Shown here: piece after piece, positions 1 to 8,481 of the stretch
Numbering within the stretch: the stretch's first letter is position 1
Layout of the letters: each line of letters starts with the position of its first letter
Origin: Kribbella antiqua
GTDB lineage: Bacteria; Actinomycetota; Actinomycetes; Propionibacteriales; Kribbellaceae
Reading direction: 5' to 3'
Assembly: GCF_004345665.1 (NCBI RefSeq)
Contig: NZ_SLWR01000002.1
Location: forward strand, 62,001-126,000
Length of the DNA stretch: 64,000 bases
Translations under genes and position numbers: made by a program
Notes under the pieces: model-generated
Told to the model about the DNA's origin: nothing
What the model saw: only the letters and a program-made list of their open reading frames with translations
Databases searched by the model: none

Positions 1-516
1 CGAGGTCGCGGCGAGCTCGACGCCGGCCGCGACCAGCTGACCGAGCAGGCGGGAGATCAGCATCGTGTCGCCCGGGTCGTCGAGCTCGAACTCGTCGACG
101 CAGATCAGCCGGTACGACGACAGCGCGTCGACCGCGGCGCGGAGGCCCAGGGCGCCGACGAGGTTGGTGAGTTCGACGAAGGTGCAGTACATCTTCGGGC
201 CGGCCGACTCGTGCCACAGGGACGCGAGCAGGTGGGTCTTCCCGACGCCGAAGCCGCCGTCGAGATAGACGCCGGGCTTGCCGGGAGGCGGGGTGCGGCC
301 GCGCAGGCGGGACCAGAGCGTCGGGGCTTGGCGTGGCTTGGCGAGTTGCTGGGCTCTTTCGCTGAGGAAGTCCAGCGCTTGAGCTTGCGACGGCTCGTCG
401 GGATCCGGGCGGTAGGTGGAGAACCGGACGTCGGCGAAGCGTGGCGGAGGTACGCACTCGGAAAGCAGCCGATCCGAACTCACCTCCGGCCACCGCTCAC
501 TCAGCCGAATCACCAT
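1..516 (-). CDS. zapE: ZapE/AFG1-family ATPase, N-terminal part (cut by window edge)
   Basis: Reading the minus strand from an ATG at 516 gives 172 codons open to the window edge. The visible product has a variable N-terminus, then a Walker A segment in the form GGFGVGKTHLL near residue 100, and further on a Walker B-like CVDEFELDDPGD. That spacing and the DEFE-type Walker B are typical of the AFG1/ZapE P-loop ATPases, which act at the division site in proteobacteria and at mitochondria in eukaryotes; the actinobacterial role is not established. The C-terminal half, including the arginine finger, lies outside the window. The gene is divergent from the sugar operon that starts near 600. Family assignment is fairly sure; function in this organism is inferred. 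Confidence 0.85.
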   Translation of the reverse strand, partial: MVIRLSERWPEVSSDRLLSECVPPPRFADVRFSTYRPDPDEPSQAQALDFLSERAQQLAKPRQAPTLWSRLRGRTPPPGKPGVYLDGGFGVGKTHLLASLWHESAGPKMYCTFVELTNLVGALGLRAAVDALSSYRLICVDEFELDDPGDTMLISRLLGQLVAAGVELAATS

Positions 517-582
517 GCGCCCAACCCTAAGCGCGCGTACCGCCGGCTTCGCCGGGAAACCTCGGGAAACTTGGGCAGCCGC

Positions 583-624
583 TTGACGTGACCTTGACCA
601 CTTTCTTACTTTCAGTTAGGAAGT
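583..624 (+). promoter_or_regulatory. Promoter and putative ROK operator of the aldo/keto reductase-glucosidase operon
   Basis: Two -35-like hexamers (TTGACG at 583-588, TTGACC at 594-599) can pair with TACTTT (607-612, spacer 18) or TAGGAA (617-622, spacer 17). Across them lies an imperfect inverted repeat: ACTTTCTTAC (600-609), a 5-nt spacer, GTTAGGAAGT (615-624), with 8 of 10 arm positions complementary. A repeat with the same 10-5-10 geometry and nearly the same right arm sits at the ROK regulator promoter (4458-4482). I infer that the ROK protein represses both. Not tested. Confidence 0.55.
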
Positions 625-664
625 TGAGTGTGAGGCCGTGAGGTGCAGCGACGAGGAGTCGGTT

Positions 665-848
665 ATGGGCGAACGGCGAGACGCCGGGACTTTTACGCGG
701 CGGACGGTACTGAAGGGCGCAGTGTGGCTTCGCCTACGCCGAGCTGATCGGCGACCCACCAGCTCTGGCGTCTGAAACCGCTCCCGACGGCAAGACTGTC
801 TACGTCGATCCGGACGGATTCGGCTTCGCCGTAGGCTCCGAGGTATGA
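665..848 (+). pseudogene. Remnant of a Tat-signal protein gene, frameshifted and internally deleted
   Basis: An ATG at 665 with a good Shine-Dalgarno (GAGGAG, 653-658) opens a 36-codon frame whose start carries TRRTVLKGA, a typical twin-arginine signal start, before it runs into a TGA at 773. From about 714 a second frame continues to TGA 846-848 and reads like a protein C-terminus (ending VDPDGFGFAVGSEV). That stop overlaps the next gene's ATG (ATGA), as in a coupled operon. The simplest reading is a once intact exported protein whose middle has been deleted with a change of frame. I cannot name the original family; the company of an aldo/keto reductase and a glucosidase suggests sugar metabolism. 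Confidence 0.5.
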
Positions 849-1777
849 GAAGCGACTGGCTACGGCCCCTCGGATCCACCGGTCTGACCGTGTCCGCCGT
901 CTGCGCCGGCGGCAGCGGCATCGCAGGCATGCCCGCGGTCTTCGGGTACGACGTCACCCGGCAGGAGGCGGTCGACCTCGTCCTGCGGGTGTTCGACAGC
1001 CCGATCAAGTGGATCGACACTTCCAACGGGTACGGCGACGGCGAGAGCGAACTGCGGATCGGCCAGGCTCTGCGCGAGTACGGCGGACTCCCCGACGGCT
1101 TCCTGGTCGCGACGAAAGTGGATGCGCGCGGCAAGGACTACTCGAGTGCACGGGTCCGCGCCAGCGTTGCCGAAAGCAAGGAGCGACTGGGGCTCGACGA
1201 TCTGCCACTCGTCTACCTGCACGACCCGGAGTTCCACGACTTCGACACGATGCGTGATGCCGTCGACACGCTGATGCAACTACGCGCCGACGGTGAGATC
1301 GGCCATGTCGGTCTTGCCGGGGGCAACACTTCCGAGCTGGCGCGCTACCTCGACCTCGGCGGTTTCGAGGTCCTGCTGGTGCACAACCGCTGGAGCCTGG
1401 TCGACCACTCGGCCGGCGATCTGATCAGCCGCGCGGTCGCCGACGGCATTGCTGTCGTCAACGCCGCCATCTACGGCGGAGGCATCCTGGCCAACCCGCT
1501 GGGTTCGACGAAATACGCGTACCGCGAGGCTGAGGCCGCCGTACTCGAGGCTGTCAGCGAGATGGACAAGGCGTGCCGGGACCACGGGATCGACCTGGCC
1601 ACGGCTGCGCTGCGGCACTCGGTCGACAATCCTGACATCGCCGGCACGGTCGTCGGGATCAGCAAACCGGCCCGCGTCGACGCCCTGGTCGCTGCCGTGG
1701 AAGCGGACCTCCCTGACGACCTCCTTAACCGGTTAGGTAGCCTCCTGCCGGAGCGCCAGTACTGGGTCGAGGGCTGA
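845..1777 (+). CDS. Aldo/keto reductase (sugar dehydrogenase-like)
   Basis: The 310-residue protein has a full aldo/keto reductase TIM barrel. The catalytic tetrad is visible as Asp58 (WIDTSNGYG), Tyr63, Lys91 (VATKVDA) and His126 (VYLHDPE). The family reduces or oxidises carbonyls with NADP(H). The HDP motif and overall shape recall the D-threo-aldose/L-fucose 1-dehydrogenase group, but the exact substrate cannot be read from the sequence. The start overlaps the stop of the upstream remnant by 4 bp, so translation was probably coupled to it. The beta-glucosidase gene follows 22 bp later, and both presumably answer to the ROK operator near 600. Confidence 0.85.
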   Translation: MRSDWLRPLGSTGLTVSAVCAGGSGIAGMPAVFGYDVTRQEAVDLVLRVFDSPIKWIDTSNGYGDGESELRIGQALREYGGLPDGFLVATKVDARGKDYSSARVRASVAESKERLGLDDLPLVYLHDPEFHDFDTMRDAVDTLMQLRADGEIGHVGLAGGNTSELARYLDLGGFEVLLVHNRWSLVDHSAGDLISRAVADGIAVVNAAIYGGGILANPLGSTKYAYREAEAAVLEAVSEMDKACRDHGIDLATAALRHSVDNPDIAGTVVGISKPARVDALVAAVEADLPDDLLNRLGSLLPERQYWVEG

Positions 1778-1799
1778 CCCACTCGATGAAGGAGACACC

Positions 1800-3149
<1,350 letters not shown>

Positions 3150-3154
3150 CGTGA

Positions 3155-3185
3155 CTGGCCTCTCGCTGGGGCGGTGGGAGGCCAG
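3155..3185. terminator. Hairpin between convergent glucosidase and ROK genes
   Basis: CTGGCCTC (3155-3162) pairs perfectly with GAGGCCAG (3178-3185) around a 15-nt loop, in the 42-bp gap between two convergent genes. No T-run follows on either side. Position suggests a bidirectional terminator; high-GC actinobacterial terminators often lack the T-run. Confidence 0.5.
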
Positions 3186-3191
3186 CCACTC

Positions 3192-4424
3192 TTAGATCGT
3201 GAGTGCGCGGCTGGACTTTTGGTGCGGGGTCAGCTGGCTGTGCAGGACCAGCGATGCAGCGCCGAGGGCGGCGGCGCTGGGGCCCAGCTTCGACAGCTCG
3301 ACACGGGTCGGGTGCATCGCGCGTACGAACGACAACCGGTTGAGCTCGCTCGACGCGATCCGGACATAGATATCGCCGGCCTCGCTGAAGCCGGGGCCGG
3401 CGAGGATGATCTGATCCAGGTCCAGCAGGTTGGTGATCGACAGCAGCGCCTTCGCCAGGTACGTCGCCGACTCCTCGATCAGCTTGACGCAGCGCGGATC
3501 ACCGGCCGCCGCCAGCCGGGCGATCTTCGCAAAGTCCGAGCGTACGGCGGTCCGCCGGCCGCGCAGGGCGAGTTCGTTCACCAGCGTCGGGTCTTCCTCG
3601 GCGCGTTTCACCACCCGCGCCGGGGCAGCCAGGCTCTCCAGGCAGCCGCGGCCACCGCACCAGCAGCTCGGGCCGTTGACGTCCAGGACCATGTGGCCGA
3701 TCTCGCCGACGTTCGACGACGAGCCGCGGTACACATCGCCGTTCGTCACCAGGCCGAGGCCGAACCCGGCCGCCATGTAGACAGTCGCGAAGTCGTTCGC
3801 GGACGGGATGCGCCCGGCCCAGAACTCGCCGATCGCGGCACAGGTCGAGTCGTTCTCGACCACGATCGGATGGTCGATTGCCGCACGCAGTGTGTCCCGG
3901 ACGGCGAACGGCTCCCAGGCGTACCGCGACGAGTTGCCCCGCAGCAGCCGCATCCCTCCCCCGCCCTGCCGACCGGCCAGCGCGACTCCGACACCGACCA
4001 GCGTCGACGGCTCGATGTTCGCCTTGACGATCAGGCCTTCGAGCTCGTCCGTGATGCGCTTGATCGCGGTCGCCGGCGTATCCCGGCCGATGCCGCGCGA
4101 CGACAGCTGGTCGATCACGCGCCCACTCATGTCGGTGACGACGTACGTCGTACTGGGCGTGTCGATCGAGATGCCGACGGCATGCCGGGCTCGGGGGTTG
4201 AACTGCAGCAGGGTGGCGCGCTTGCCGCCGGTGGGGTCGCCCAGGCCGGTCTCGATGATGAGGCCGTCGGCGAGCAGCTGCTTCACGACGCGCGAGATCG
4301 ACGCCCCGGTCAGCCCTGACCGGTCGGCCAGGTCGACCCGGGTGACGGTACCGCTGGACCGGATCAGGTCGAGGATCGCACTGTGCGTCTCCTGCGCGGT
4401 CGCGCCCTTCAAGATCTTCGCCAC
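3192..4424 (-). CDS. ROK-family transcriptional repressor
   Basis: The 410-residue protein has an N-terminal winged helix-turn-helix (about residues 15-60, with DLADRSGLTGASISRVVKQL) followed by a ROK sugar-kinase-like domain. The ROK zinc motif CWCGGRGC and the preceding GEIGHM are intact, as are the glycine-rich phosphate-binding segments. Members of the NagC/XylR branch bind a sugar and release DNA. The start is GTG at 4424 with GGGAGGG as Shine-Dalgarno; the nearby ATGGTG is out of frame. It converges with the glucosidase gene and has its own operator at 4458-4482, so I infer autoregulation plus control of the aldo/keto reductase-glucosidase operon. Confidence 0.92.
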   Translation of the reverse strand: MAKILKGATAQETHSAILDLIRSSGTVTRVDLADRSGLTGASISRVVKQLLADGLIIETGLGDPTGGKRATLLQFNPRARHAVGISIDTPSTTYVVTDMSGRVIDQLSSRGIGRDTPATAIKRITDELEGLIVKANIEPSTLVGVGVALAGRQGGGGMRLLRGNSSRYAWEPFAVRDTLRAAIDHPIVVENDSTCAAIGEFWAGRIPSANDFATVYMAAGFGLGLVTNGDVYRGSSSNVGEIGHMVLDVNGPSCWCGGRGCLESLAAPARVVKRAEEDPTLVNELALRGRRTAVRSDFAKIARLAAAGDPRCVKLIEESATYLAKALLSITNLLDLDQIILAGPGFSEAGDIYVRIASSELNRLSFVRAMHPTRVELSKLGPSAAALGAASLVLHSQLTPHQKSSRALTI

Positions 4425-4457
4425 GTCACCATCCCTCCCTGACCACCTCTCTTGCGA

Positions 4458-4482
4458 ACTTTAATACACAAGGTAAGGAAGT
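4458..4482 (-). promoter_or_regulatory. Putative ROK autoregulatory operator and promoter
   Basis: ACTTTAATAC (4458-4467), 5 nt, GTAAGGAAGT (4473-4482) form an imperfect inverted repeat (7 of 10 arm positions) with the same 10-5-10 geometry as the repeat at 600-624. The minus-strand hexamer TATTAA (4466-4461) inside it could be the -10 of the ROK gene, so a bound repressor would block its own transcription. Confidence 0.5.
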
Positions 4483-4490
4483 GGGGATTC

Positions 4491-4521
4491 TTGACCTCAA
4501 CCATTGTTGAGCCCCTAGGTT
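4491..4521 (+). promoter_or_regulatory. SoxR-box-like promoter with 19-bp spacer
   Basis: TTGACC (4491-4496) and TAGGTT (4516-4521) are separated by 19 bp, the over-long spacer used by MerR-family activators. The 18-bp segment 4495-4512 reads CCTCAA-CCATTG-TTGAGC, matching 11 of 12 arm positions of the SoxR box (CCTCAA-N6-TTGAGG), and contains a perfect inverted repeat CTCAAC-CATT-GTTGAG. The ATG at 4530 lies 8 nt after the -10, so the transcript is probably leaderless. Known actinobacterial SoxR targets include NAD(P)H-dependent quinone-type oxidoreductases, which fits the gene downstream. No soxR gene is in the window. Confidence 0.65.
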
Positions 4522-4529
4522 CGCTGGTC

Positions 4530-5500
4530 ATGAGAGCGATCAGGCTGCACGAGTTCGGCCCGGCAGAGAATCTGCGCTACGAGGAGGTACCGGATCCTGT
4601 CCCGGCGCCGGGACAGGTACTGATTCGGGTCCAGGCGGCAGGAGTCCATCTGGTCGACACCACGCTGCGCGCCGGCGCCGCCGGTGGACCGTTCGCACTG
4701 CCCGAATTGCCCACCATTCCCGGCCGCGAGGTCGCCGGACGCGTGGAGTCCGTCGGACCTTCCGTGGACGCGGCATGGATCGGCAAGCGGGTCGTCGTAC
4801 ACCTCGGGATGGTCCCCGGCGGGTACGCCGAACTCGCCGTCGCAAAGGTGGAGTCGCTGTACGAGCTTCCTTCTCAGGTCGACGCCGCTCAAGCCGTGGC
4901 GGCGATCGGCACCGGTCGTACGACGGCCGGGATCCTCTCCCAAGCCGGGCTGACCGCGGACGACGTCGCACTCGTGACTGCTGCGGCCGGCGGGATAGGC
5001 AGCTATCTCATCCAGTCAGCACGCAACGTGGGCGCGACTGTGATCGGCTTGGCGGGCGGCGCCGAGAAGGTGCAGCTGGTCCGCGAGCTTGGTGCGCAGT
5101 ACGCCGTCGACTACAAAGACCCGGACTGGGCGGCCGCGCTGAAGGCAGACCTGGGTGAGCGCGCCATCACCGTTCTCTTCGACGGCGTCGGCGGGGTGGC
5201 CGGTCAGCAGGCGTTCGACCTGCTCGGCATCGGCGGCCGAGTCCTGATGTTCGGCTGGTCCGGCGGCGGCCCGATCCAGCTCACCACCGACGACCTGATG
5301 AGCCGCGGCCTCACCGCCACCTGGGCCATCGGCCCGAAGATGCTGCCCAAGCTCCGCCAATTCGAAGCCACCGCCCTCGAAGAAACCTTCGCCGGCCGTT
5401 GGAACGCCCAAACCACGCCCTTCCCGCTATCAGACGCCGCCCGCGCCCACCACGCCTCGAATCCCGCACCACCACAGGCAAGGTCGTCCTCATCCCCTGA
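4530..5500 (+). pseudogene. Quinone oxidoreductase/zinc-less alcohol dehydrogenase, frameshifted near its end
   Basis: From the ATG at 4530 the product is a medium-chain reductase of the NADPH:quinone oxidoreductase type: GroES-like N-terminal half, then a Rossmann fold with AAAGGIGSYL. Near 5454-5456 the frame breaks. Restoring one base after HHA would give LESRTTTGKVVLIP and a stop at 5498-5500, the expected family ending. As written, the reading frame instead runs on to 6158, antisense to the next two genes, adding some 240 low-complexity residues. Only the last ~15 residues are affected, so the enzyme may still work. Either a real single-base deletion or a sequencing error. Expression probably answers to redox stress through the SoxR-like box. 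Confidence 0.8.
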
Positions 5501-5513
5501 CCCAGCCCGGGCG

Positions 5514-5849
5514 CTACGGGGTGCGAGGGGCGTACATGATGATGGCGACGCCGACGAGGCAGATGGTGGCGCCGAGGAGGTCCCAGCGGTCGGGGCGGAA
5601 GTGGTCGACGAGCATCCCCCAAGCGAGGGAGCCGGCGACGAAGACACCGCCGTACGCGGCGAGGATCCGGCCGAAGTTCGGGTCGGGCTGGAAGGTCGCC
5701 ACGAACCCGTAGGCGCCGAGCGCGATCACTCCGCCGGCGATCCACCACAGCCCGCGCTGCTCGCGCCACCCCTGCCACACCAGCCAAGCGCCCCCGATCT
5801 CCGCCACCGCGGCCAGTACGAACAACACCACCGACCGGAGAACTGTCAC
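5514..5849 (-). CDS. YnfA/UPF0060-family small membrane protein
   Basis: This 111-residue protein has four predicted membrane helices and the family signatures [15 protein letters not shown] at the start and [15 protein letters not shown] in the middle, with the terminal [11 protein letters not shown]. YnfA proteins are distant relatives of small multidrug resistance exporters; their substrate is mostly unknown. The start is GTG at 5849, which overlaps the stop of the MerR gene by 4 bp (GTGA), so the two are translationally coupled. Being the last gene of a MerR-controlled operon suggests a role in exporting or tolerating whatever the regulator senses, but that is inference. Confidence 0.88.
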   Translation of the reverse strand: MTVLRSVVLFVLAAVAEIGGAWLVWQGWREQRGLWWIAGGVIALGAYGFVATFQPDPNFGRILAAYGGVFVAGSLAWGMLVDHFRPDRWDLLGATICLVGVAIIMYAPRTP

Positions 5850-6283
5850 GAGCGCTCGCCCGACTCGGCGAGGACGGTGAAGGGCAGGGGGCAGTCACGG
5901 TCGCCGGCGCAGGTTTCCAGGTCGTCGCAGCCGGCGGCGATGCCTGCGCGCAGGGTTTCGGCGATGACGGTGAGGTCGTCGATCTTGGCTTCCACGGCGA
6001 CCAGCTTCTCGCGGGCGCGGGCCTGGAGACCTGCTCCCTCGCCGCGACCGTGCCGATGCCGGGCGGTGTCGAGCAGGTCGGAGATCTCGGTGAGCGTGAA
6101 TCCGAGCCGTTGCGCCGCCTTGATCACCCGGATCGTGGTGACAGCCTCCTCCGGATAGACGCGATGCCCGCCGAGCGTCCGTGTCGGCTCATCCAGCAGT
6201 CCGCGCCGTTCGTAGTACCGGAGCGTCTCCAGGTTCACGCCCGCCGCAGCCGCGACCTGCCCCGCTCGCAAGCTCTCAGTCAC
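5846..6283 (-). CDS. MerR-family heavy-metal-type regulator
   Basis: The protein has the standard MerR N-terminal DNA-binding domain ([15 protein letters not shown], then [11 protein letters not shown]), a dimerisation helix and a C-terminal CAGDRDCPL loop. It resembles mercury-type MerR in the two C-terminal cysteines (about 125 and 131), with an extra Cys at 119, but the cysteine expected before the long helix is replaced by a His-rich stretch (ARHRHG), so the bound ligand may not be mercury. I prefer the GTG at 6283, which overlaps the stop of the upstream gene by 8 bp and has GAGAAG before it; a TTG at 6298 is the longer alternative. Coupled to the YnfA-like gene downstream. Confidence 0.85.
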   Translation of the reverse strand: MTESLRAGQVAAAAGVNLETLRYYERRGLLDEPTRTLGGHRVYPEEAVTTIRVIKAAQRLGFTLTEISDLLDTARHRHGRGEGAGLQARAREKLVAVEAKIDDLTVIAETLRAGIAAGCDDLETCAGDRDCPLPFTVLAESGERS

Positions 6284-6608
6284 GGCTGGACTTCTCAAGT
6301 GCGCGCGCGGTCAACGCATCCAGTACGGCGGTCTGCGCAGGCGGTACGGAGATCCGCAGCCGGACGCGACCGCTGTCCGCCGGAGCCAGGTCGACGCGGA
6401 AGAACGAGCAGCACTTGGTCTCTCGCCTCGTCAGGTCGGCGGCGGTCGACTGCGCGTCGGCGTACAGGATCAGGTCGGCTGTCGTCGGGTCGAGGCGGGT
6501 GACGCTCTCCAGTTGCTCGGCGAAGAGCGTGTCGAACTCGGCCACACGTAGGGGTAGCTCCGCGGTGGGCAGTGCGCAGGCCTCGGGGGCCCAGTTCGTC
6601 GTACTCAT
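6276..6608 (-). CDS. Small Cys-Cys protein linked to MerR regulator, function unknown
   Basis: The 110-residue product has no membrane segment or signal peptide. A conspicuous RRETKCCSFF motif (Cys66-Cys67) in the middle suggests metal or thiol chemistry, as in small proteins that travel with metal-responsive MerR genes; I do not recognise a named family. The ATG at 6608 lies about 9 nt downstream of a candidate -10, and no Shine-Dalgarno is seen, so the message is probably leaderless. It is the first gene of a three-gene operon with the MerR and YnfA-like genes, overlapping MerR at its end. Confidence 0.75.
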   Translation of the reverse strand: MSTTNWAPEACALPTAELPLRVAEFDTLFAEQLESVTRLDPTTADLILYADAQSTAADLTRRETKCCSFFRVDLAPADSGRVRLRISVPPAQTAVLDALTARALEKSSRD

Positions 6609-6616
6609 GGTTCGAC

Positions 6617-6646
6617 GGTAAACCCGTACCTAGGTACGGGATGCAA
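6617..6646 (-). promoter_or_regulatory. MerR-type operator-promoter
   Basis: A perfect 18-bp palindrome, CCCGTACCTAGGTACGGG (6623-6640), fills the space between a minus-strand TTGCAT (6646-6641) and TTTACC (6622-6617). This is the layout of MerR-activated promoters, where the operator occupies an overlong spacer; if the -10 is taken as TTACCG the spacer is 19 bp. The start codon at 6608 is about 8 nt beyond, implying a leaderless mRNA and autoregulation by the MerR protein encoded second in the operon. Confidence 0.75.
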
Positions 6647-6648
6647 GG

Positions 6649-7224
6649 TCAGGGCTGGTCGGTCCAGGTGAGGACGTAGGAGACGGCACCGAAGCGGATG
6701 TGGTCGCCGGGGCGGACGCGGACCGGCGTGGTGATGCGCTGGCCGTTGAGTTGCGTGCCGTTCATCGAACCCAGGTCGCGGAGCATCCAGCCGTCGCCGA
6801 CGTGGCGGAGCTCGGCGTGACAGCGCGAGACGGAGATGTCGGCCAGGCGGAGCGTCGCGCCGGGGCCGCGGCCGATCCGCACCGTCGGCGAGCCGGCCTT
6901 CGGGAGCGCGAGACCGGGCCGCGGGACCGGGGTCGCACGTGGAGTCAGAGTGAGGCGTGGGATGCGGGCGATGAGGTCGCGCAGCCAGGTGATGGCGCGA
7001 GGTTCGTCGCGCGGCAGGTCGCGGGTGGCGGCGGCCAGTTCGGCGCGGCTCTGGGCGCGGAGGACGAAGTTCATCCGGCGAATGAAGGTGTCGTGCGACA
7101 GCCGCCCCGAACCGGCCCCGTCCCGCAGAATCGCCAGCGCCCGATCGCGCTCCGCATCCGACGGACGCGCCCCCTCCACCGGCACCGATGTCATCCCCGC
7201 ATTGTCAGCGCCACCCAGGTCCAC
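6649..7224 (-). CDS. DUF1707-FHA domain protein
   Basis: This 191-residue protein has a short N-terminal DUF1707-like segment (about residues 20-72, RPSDAERDRALAILRDG onward), a proline/arginine-rich linker, and a C-terminal FHA domain (about 113-190). The FHA hallmarks are all visible: IGRGPG, SRCHAEL, and DLGSMNGTQLNG. FHA domains bind phosphothreonine, so the protein is likely a partner or target of a Ser/Thr kinase. The start is GTG at 7224; an in-frame ATG ten codons later (7194) is possible and neither has a clear ribosome site. The gene stands alone, divergent from the DNA ligase. Confidence 0.85.
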   Translation of the reverse strand: MDLGGADNAGMTSVPVEGARPSDAERDRALAILRDGAGSGRLSHDTFIRRMNFVLRAQSRAELAAATRDLPRDEPRAITWLRDLIARIPRLTLTPRATPVPRPGLALPKAGSPTVRIGRGPGATLRLADISVSRCHAELRHVGDGWMLRDLGSMNGTQLNGQRITTPVRVRPGDHIRFGAVSYVLTWTDQP

Positions 7225-7278
7225 TGTCCACCACCCTCAACCCACCCCGCTTTGTTCCCGGCTCACCCTGCTTGTTCT

Positions 7279-7315
7279 GGGAGGGTTTCTCCCGGATAGC
7301 GCCAGAAACCCTCCC
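7279..7315. repeat. Perfect 12-bp hairpin in the FHA-ligase divergent gap
   Basis: GGGAGGGTTTCT (7279-7290) is exactly complementary to AGAAACCCTCCC (7304-7315) around a 13-nt loop. Both flanking genes point away from it, so a terminator would make sense only for antisense or upstream transcripts. It may be an operator, an RNA leader element or a dispersed palindrome. Confidence 0.6.
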
Positions 7316-7404
7316 TGGTTGTGCTCAAAAGCCTCCAGGAACCGGGCAGGGGGTGCGGGCGTGGGGTTCTGGTGGGGGGCGGGTGGGTGGGTGAGAATGG
7401 CGGG

Positions 7405-8481
7405 ATGCGACTGCCGATTGTGCCGCCGGTCAAGCCCATGTTGGCCAAGCCGGTGAAGGAGATACCGCGTGGCGCGTTGAGTTATGAGCCGAAGTGGGAC
7501 GGGTTCCGGTCGATCATCTTCCGGGATGGGGACGAGGTGGAGATCGGGAGCCGGAACGAGAAGCCGATGACGCGGTACTTTCCGGAGCTGGTCGAGGCGG
7601 TGAAGGCGAATCTGCCGGAGCGGTGTGCGATCGACGGCGAGATCATCGTGATCGGCGAGTCGGGCGACCGGCTCGATTTCGAGATGCTGCAGCAGCGGAT
7701 TCACCCGGCCGCGAGCCGGGTCAACATGCTCTCGGAGAAGACGCCCGCCCGCTTCGTCGCGTTCGACCTGCTGGCGCTCGGCGATGACGACTACACCGAG
7801 CGTCGATTCTCGGAACGTCGTACGGCGCTCCTCGCGGCCCTCGAGAACGCGAAGTCGCCGGTGCACGTCACGCCGGCGACGACCGACCACGCCACGGCGC
7901 AACAGTGGTTCGAGCAGTTCGAGGGCGCCGGTCTGGACGGGCTGATCGCGAAGCCGCTCGACGGCATCTACCAGCCTGACAAGCGCGTCATGTTCAAGGT
8001 GAAGCCGGAGCGCACTGCCGACTGCGTCGTCGCCGGGTACCGCGTGCACAAGAGCGGGCCGGACCGGATCGGCTCGCTGCTCCTCGGGCTCTACAACGAG
8101 GACGGGACACTGGCCAGCGTCGGCGTGATCGGCGCCTTCCCGCTCGAGCGGCGCAAGGAACTCTTCGAGGAGATGCAACCGCTGGTCACGACGTTCGACG
8201 ACCACCCGTGGGCGTGGGCGCGGCAGGAAGAAGGCACGCGTACGCCGCGCAACGCGGAAGGCAGCCGCTGGCAAGCCGGCAAGGACTTGTCGTTCGTGCC
8301 GCTGCGGCCGGAGCTCGTGGTCGAGGTCCGCTACGACCACATGGAAGGCGTTCGCTTCCGCCACACGGCGCAGTTCGTCCGCTGGCGCCCCGACCGTACG
8401 CCGGAATCCTGCACCTATGAGCAGCTCGAGGAGCCGGTGAAGTTCGACCTGGCCGACGTACTTACGAGCGCCACCAGTTGA
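7405..8481 (+). CDS. ligC: ATP-dependent DNA ligase, LigC type
   Basis: The 358-residue protein has the adenylation core with catalytic Lys30 in motif I (EPKWDGFR), AIDGEIIV as motif III, LIAKPLDG as motif IV, FKVKPE as motif V, and an OB-fold C-terminus. It lacks the nuclease and polymerase domains of LigD, so it matches stand-alone LigC, which seals nicks in repair. The ATG at 7405 fits the family start; the longer open frame upstream is non-family. The next gene, a damaged cis-prenyltransferase, overlaps its stop by 1 bp (TGATG). LigC is often beside a primase-like polymerase gene, which is absent here. Confidence 0.9.
   Translation: MRLPIVPPVKPMLAKPVKEIPRGALSYEPKWDGFRSIIFRDGDEVEIGSRNEKPMTRYFPELVEAVKANLPERCAIDGEIIVIGESGDRLDFEMLQQRIHPAASRVNMLSEKTPARFVAFDLLALGDDDYTERRFSERRTALLAALENAKSPVHVTPATTDHATAQQWFEQFEGAGLDGLIAKPLDGIYQPDKRVMFKVKPERTADCVVAGYRVHKSGPDRIGSLLLGLYNEDGTLASVGVIGAFPLERRKELFEEMQPLVTTFDDHPWAWARQEEGTRTPRNAEGSRWQAGKDLSFVPLRPELVVEVRYDHMEGVRFRHTAQFVRWRPDRTPESCTYEQLEEPVKFDLADVLTSATS

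Noticed and set aside
4452..6158. A single 568-residue open frame on the plus strand
   Set aside because: Family homology ends at about 5455 and continues in another frame to 5500; the remainder is antisense to the YnfA-like and MerR genes and has no protein-like character.
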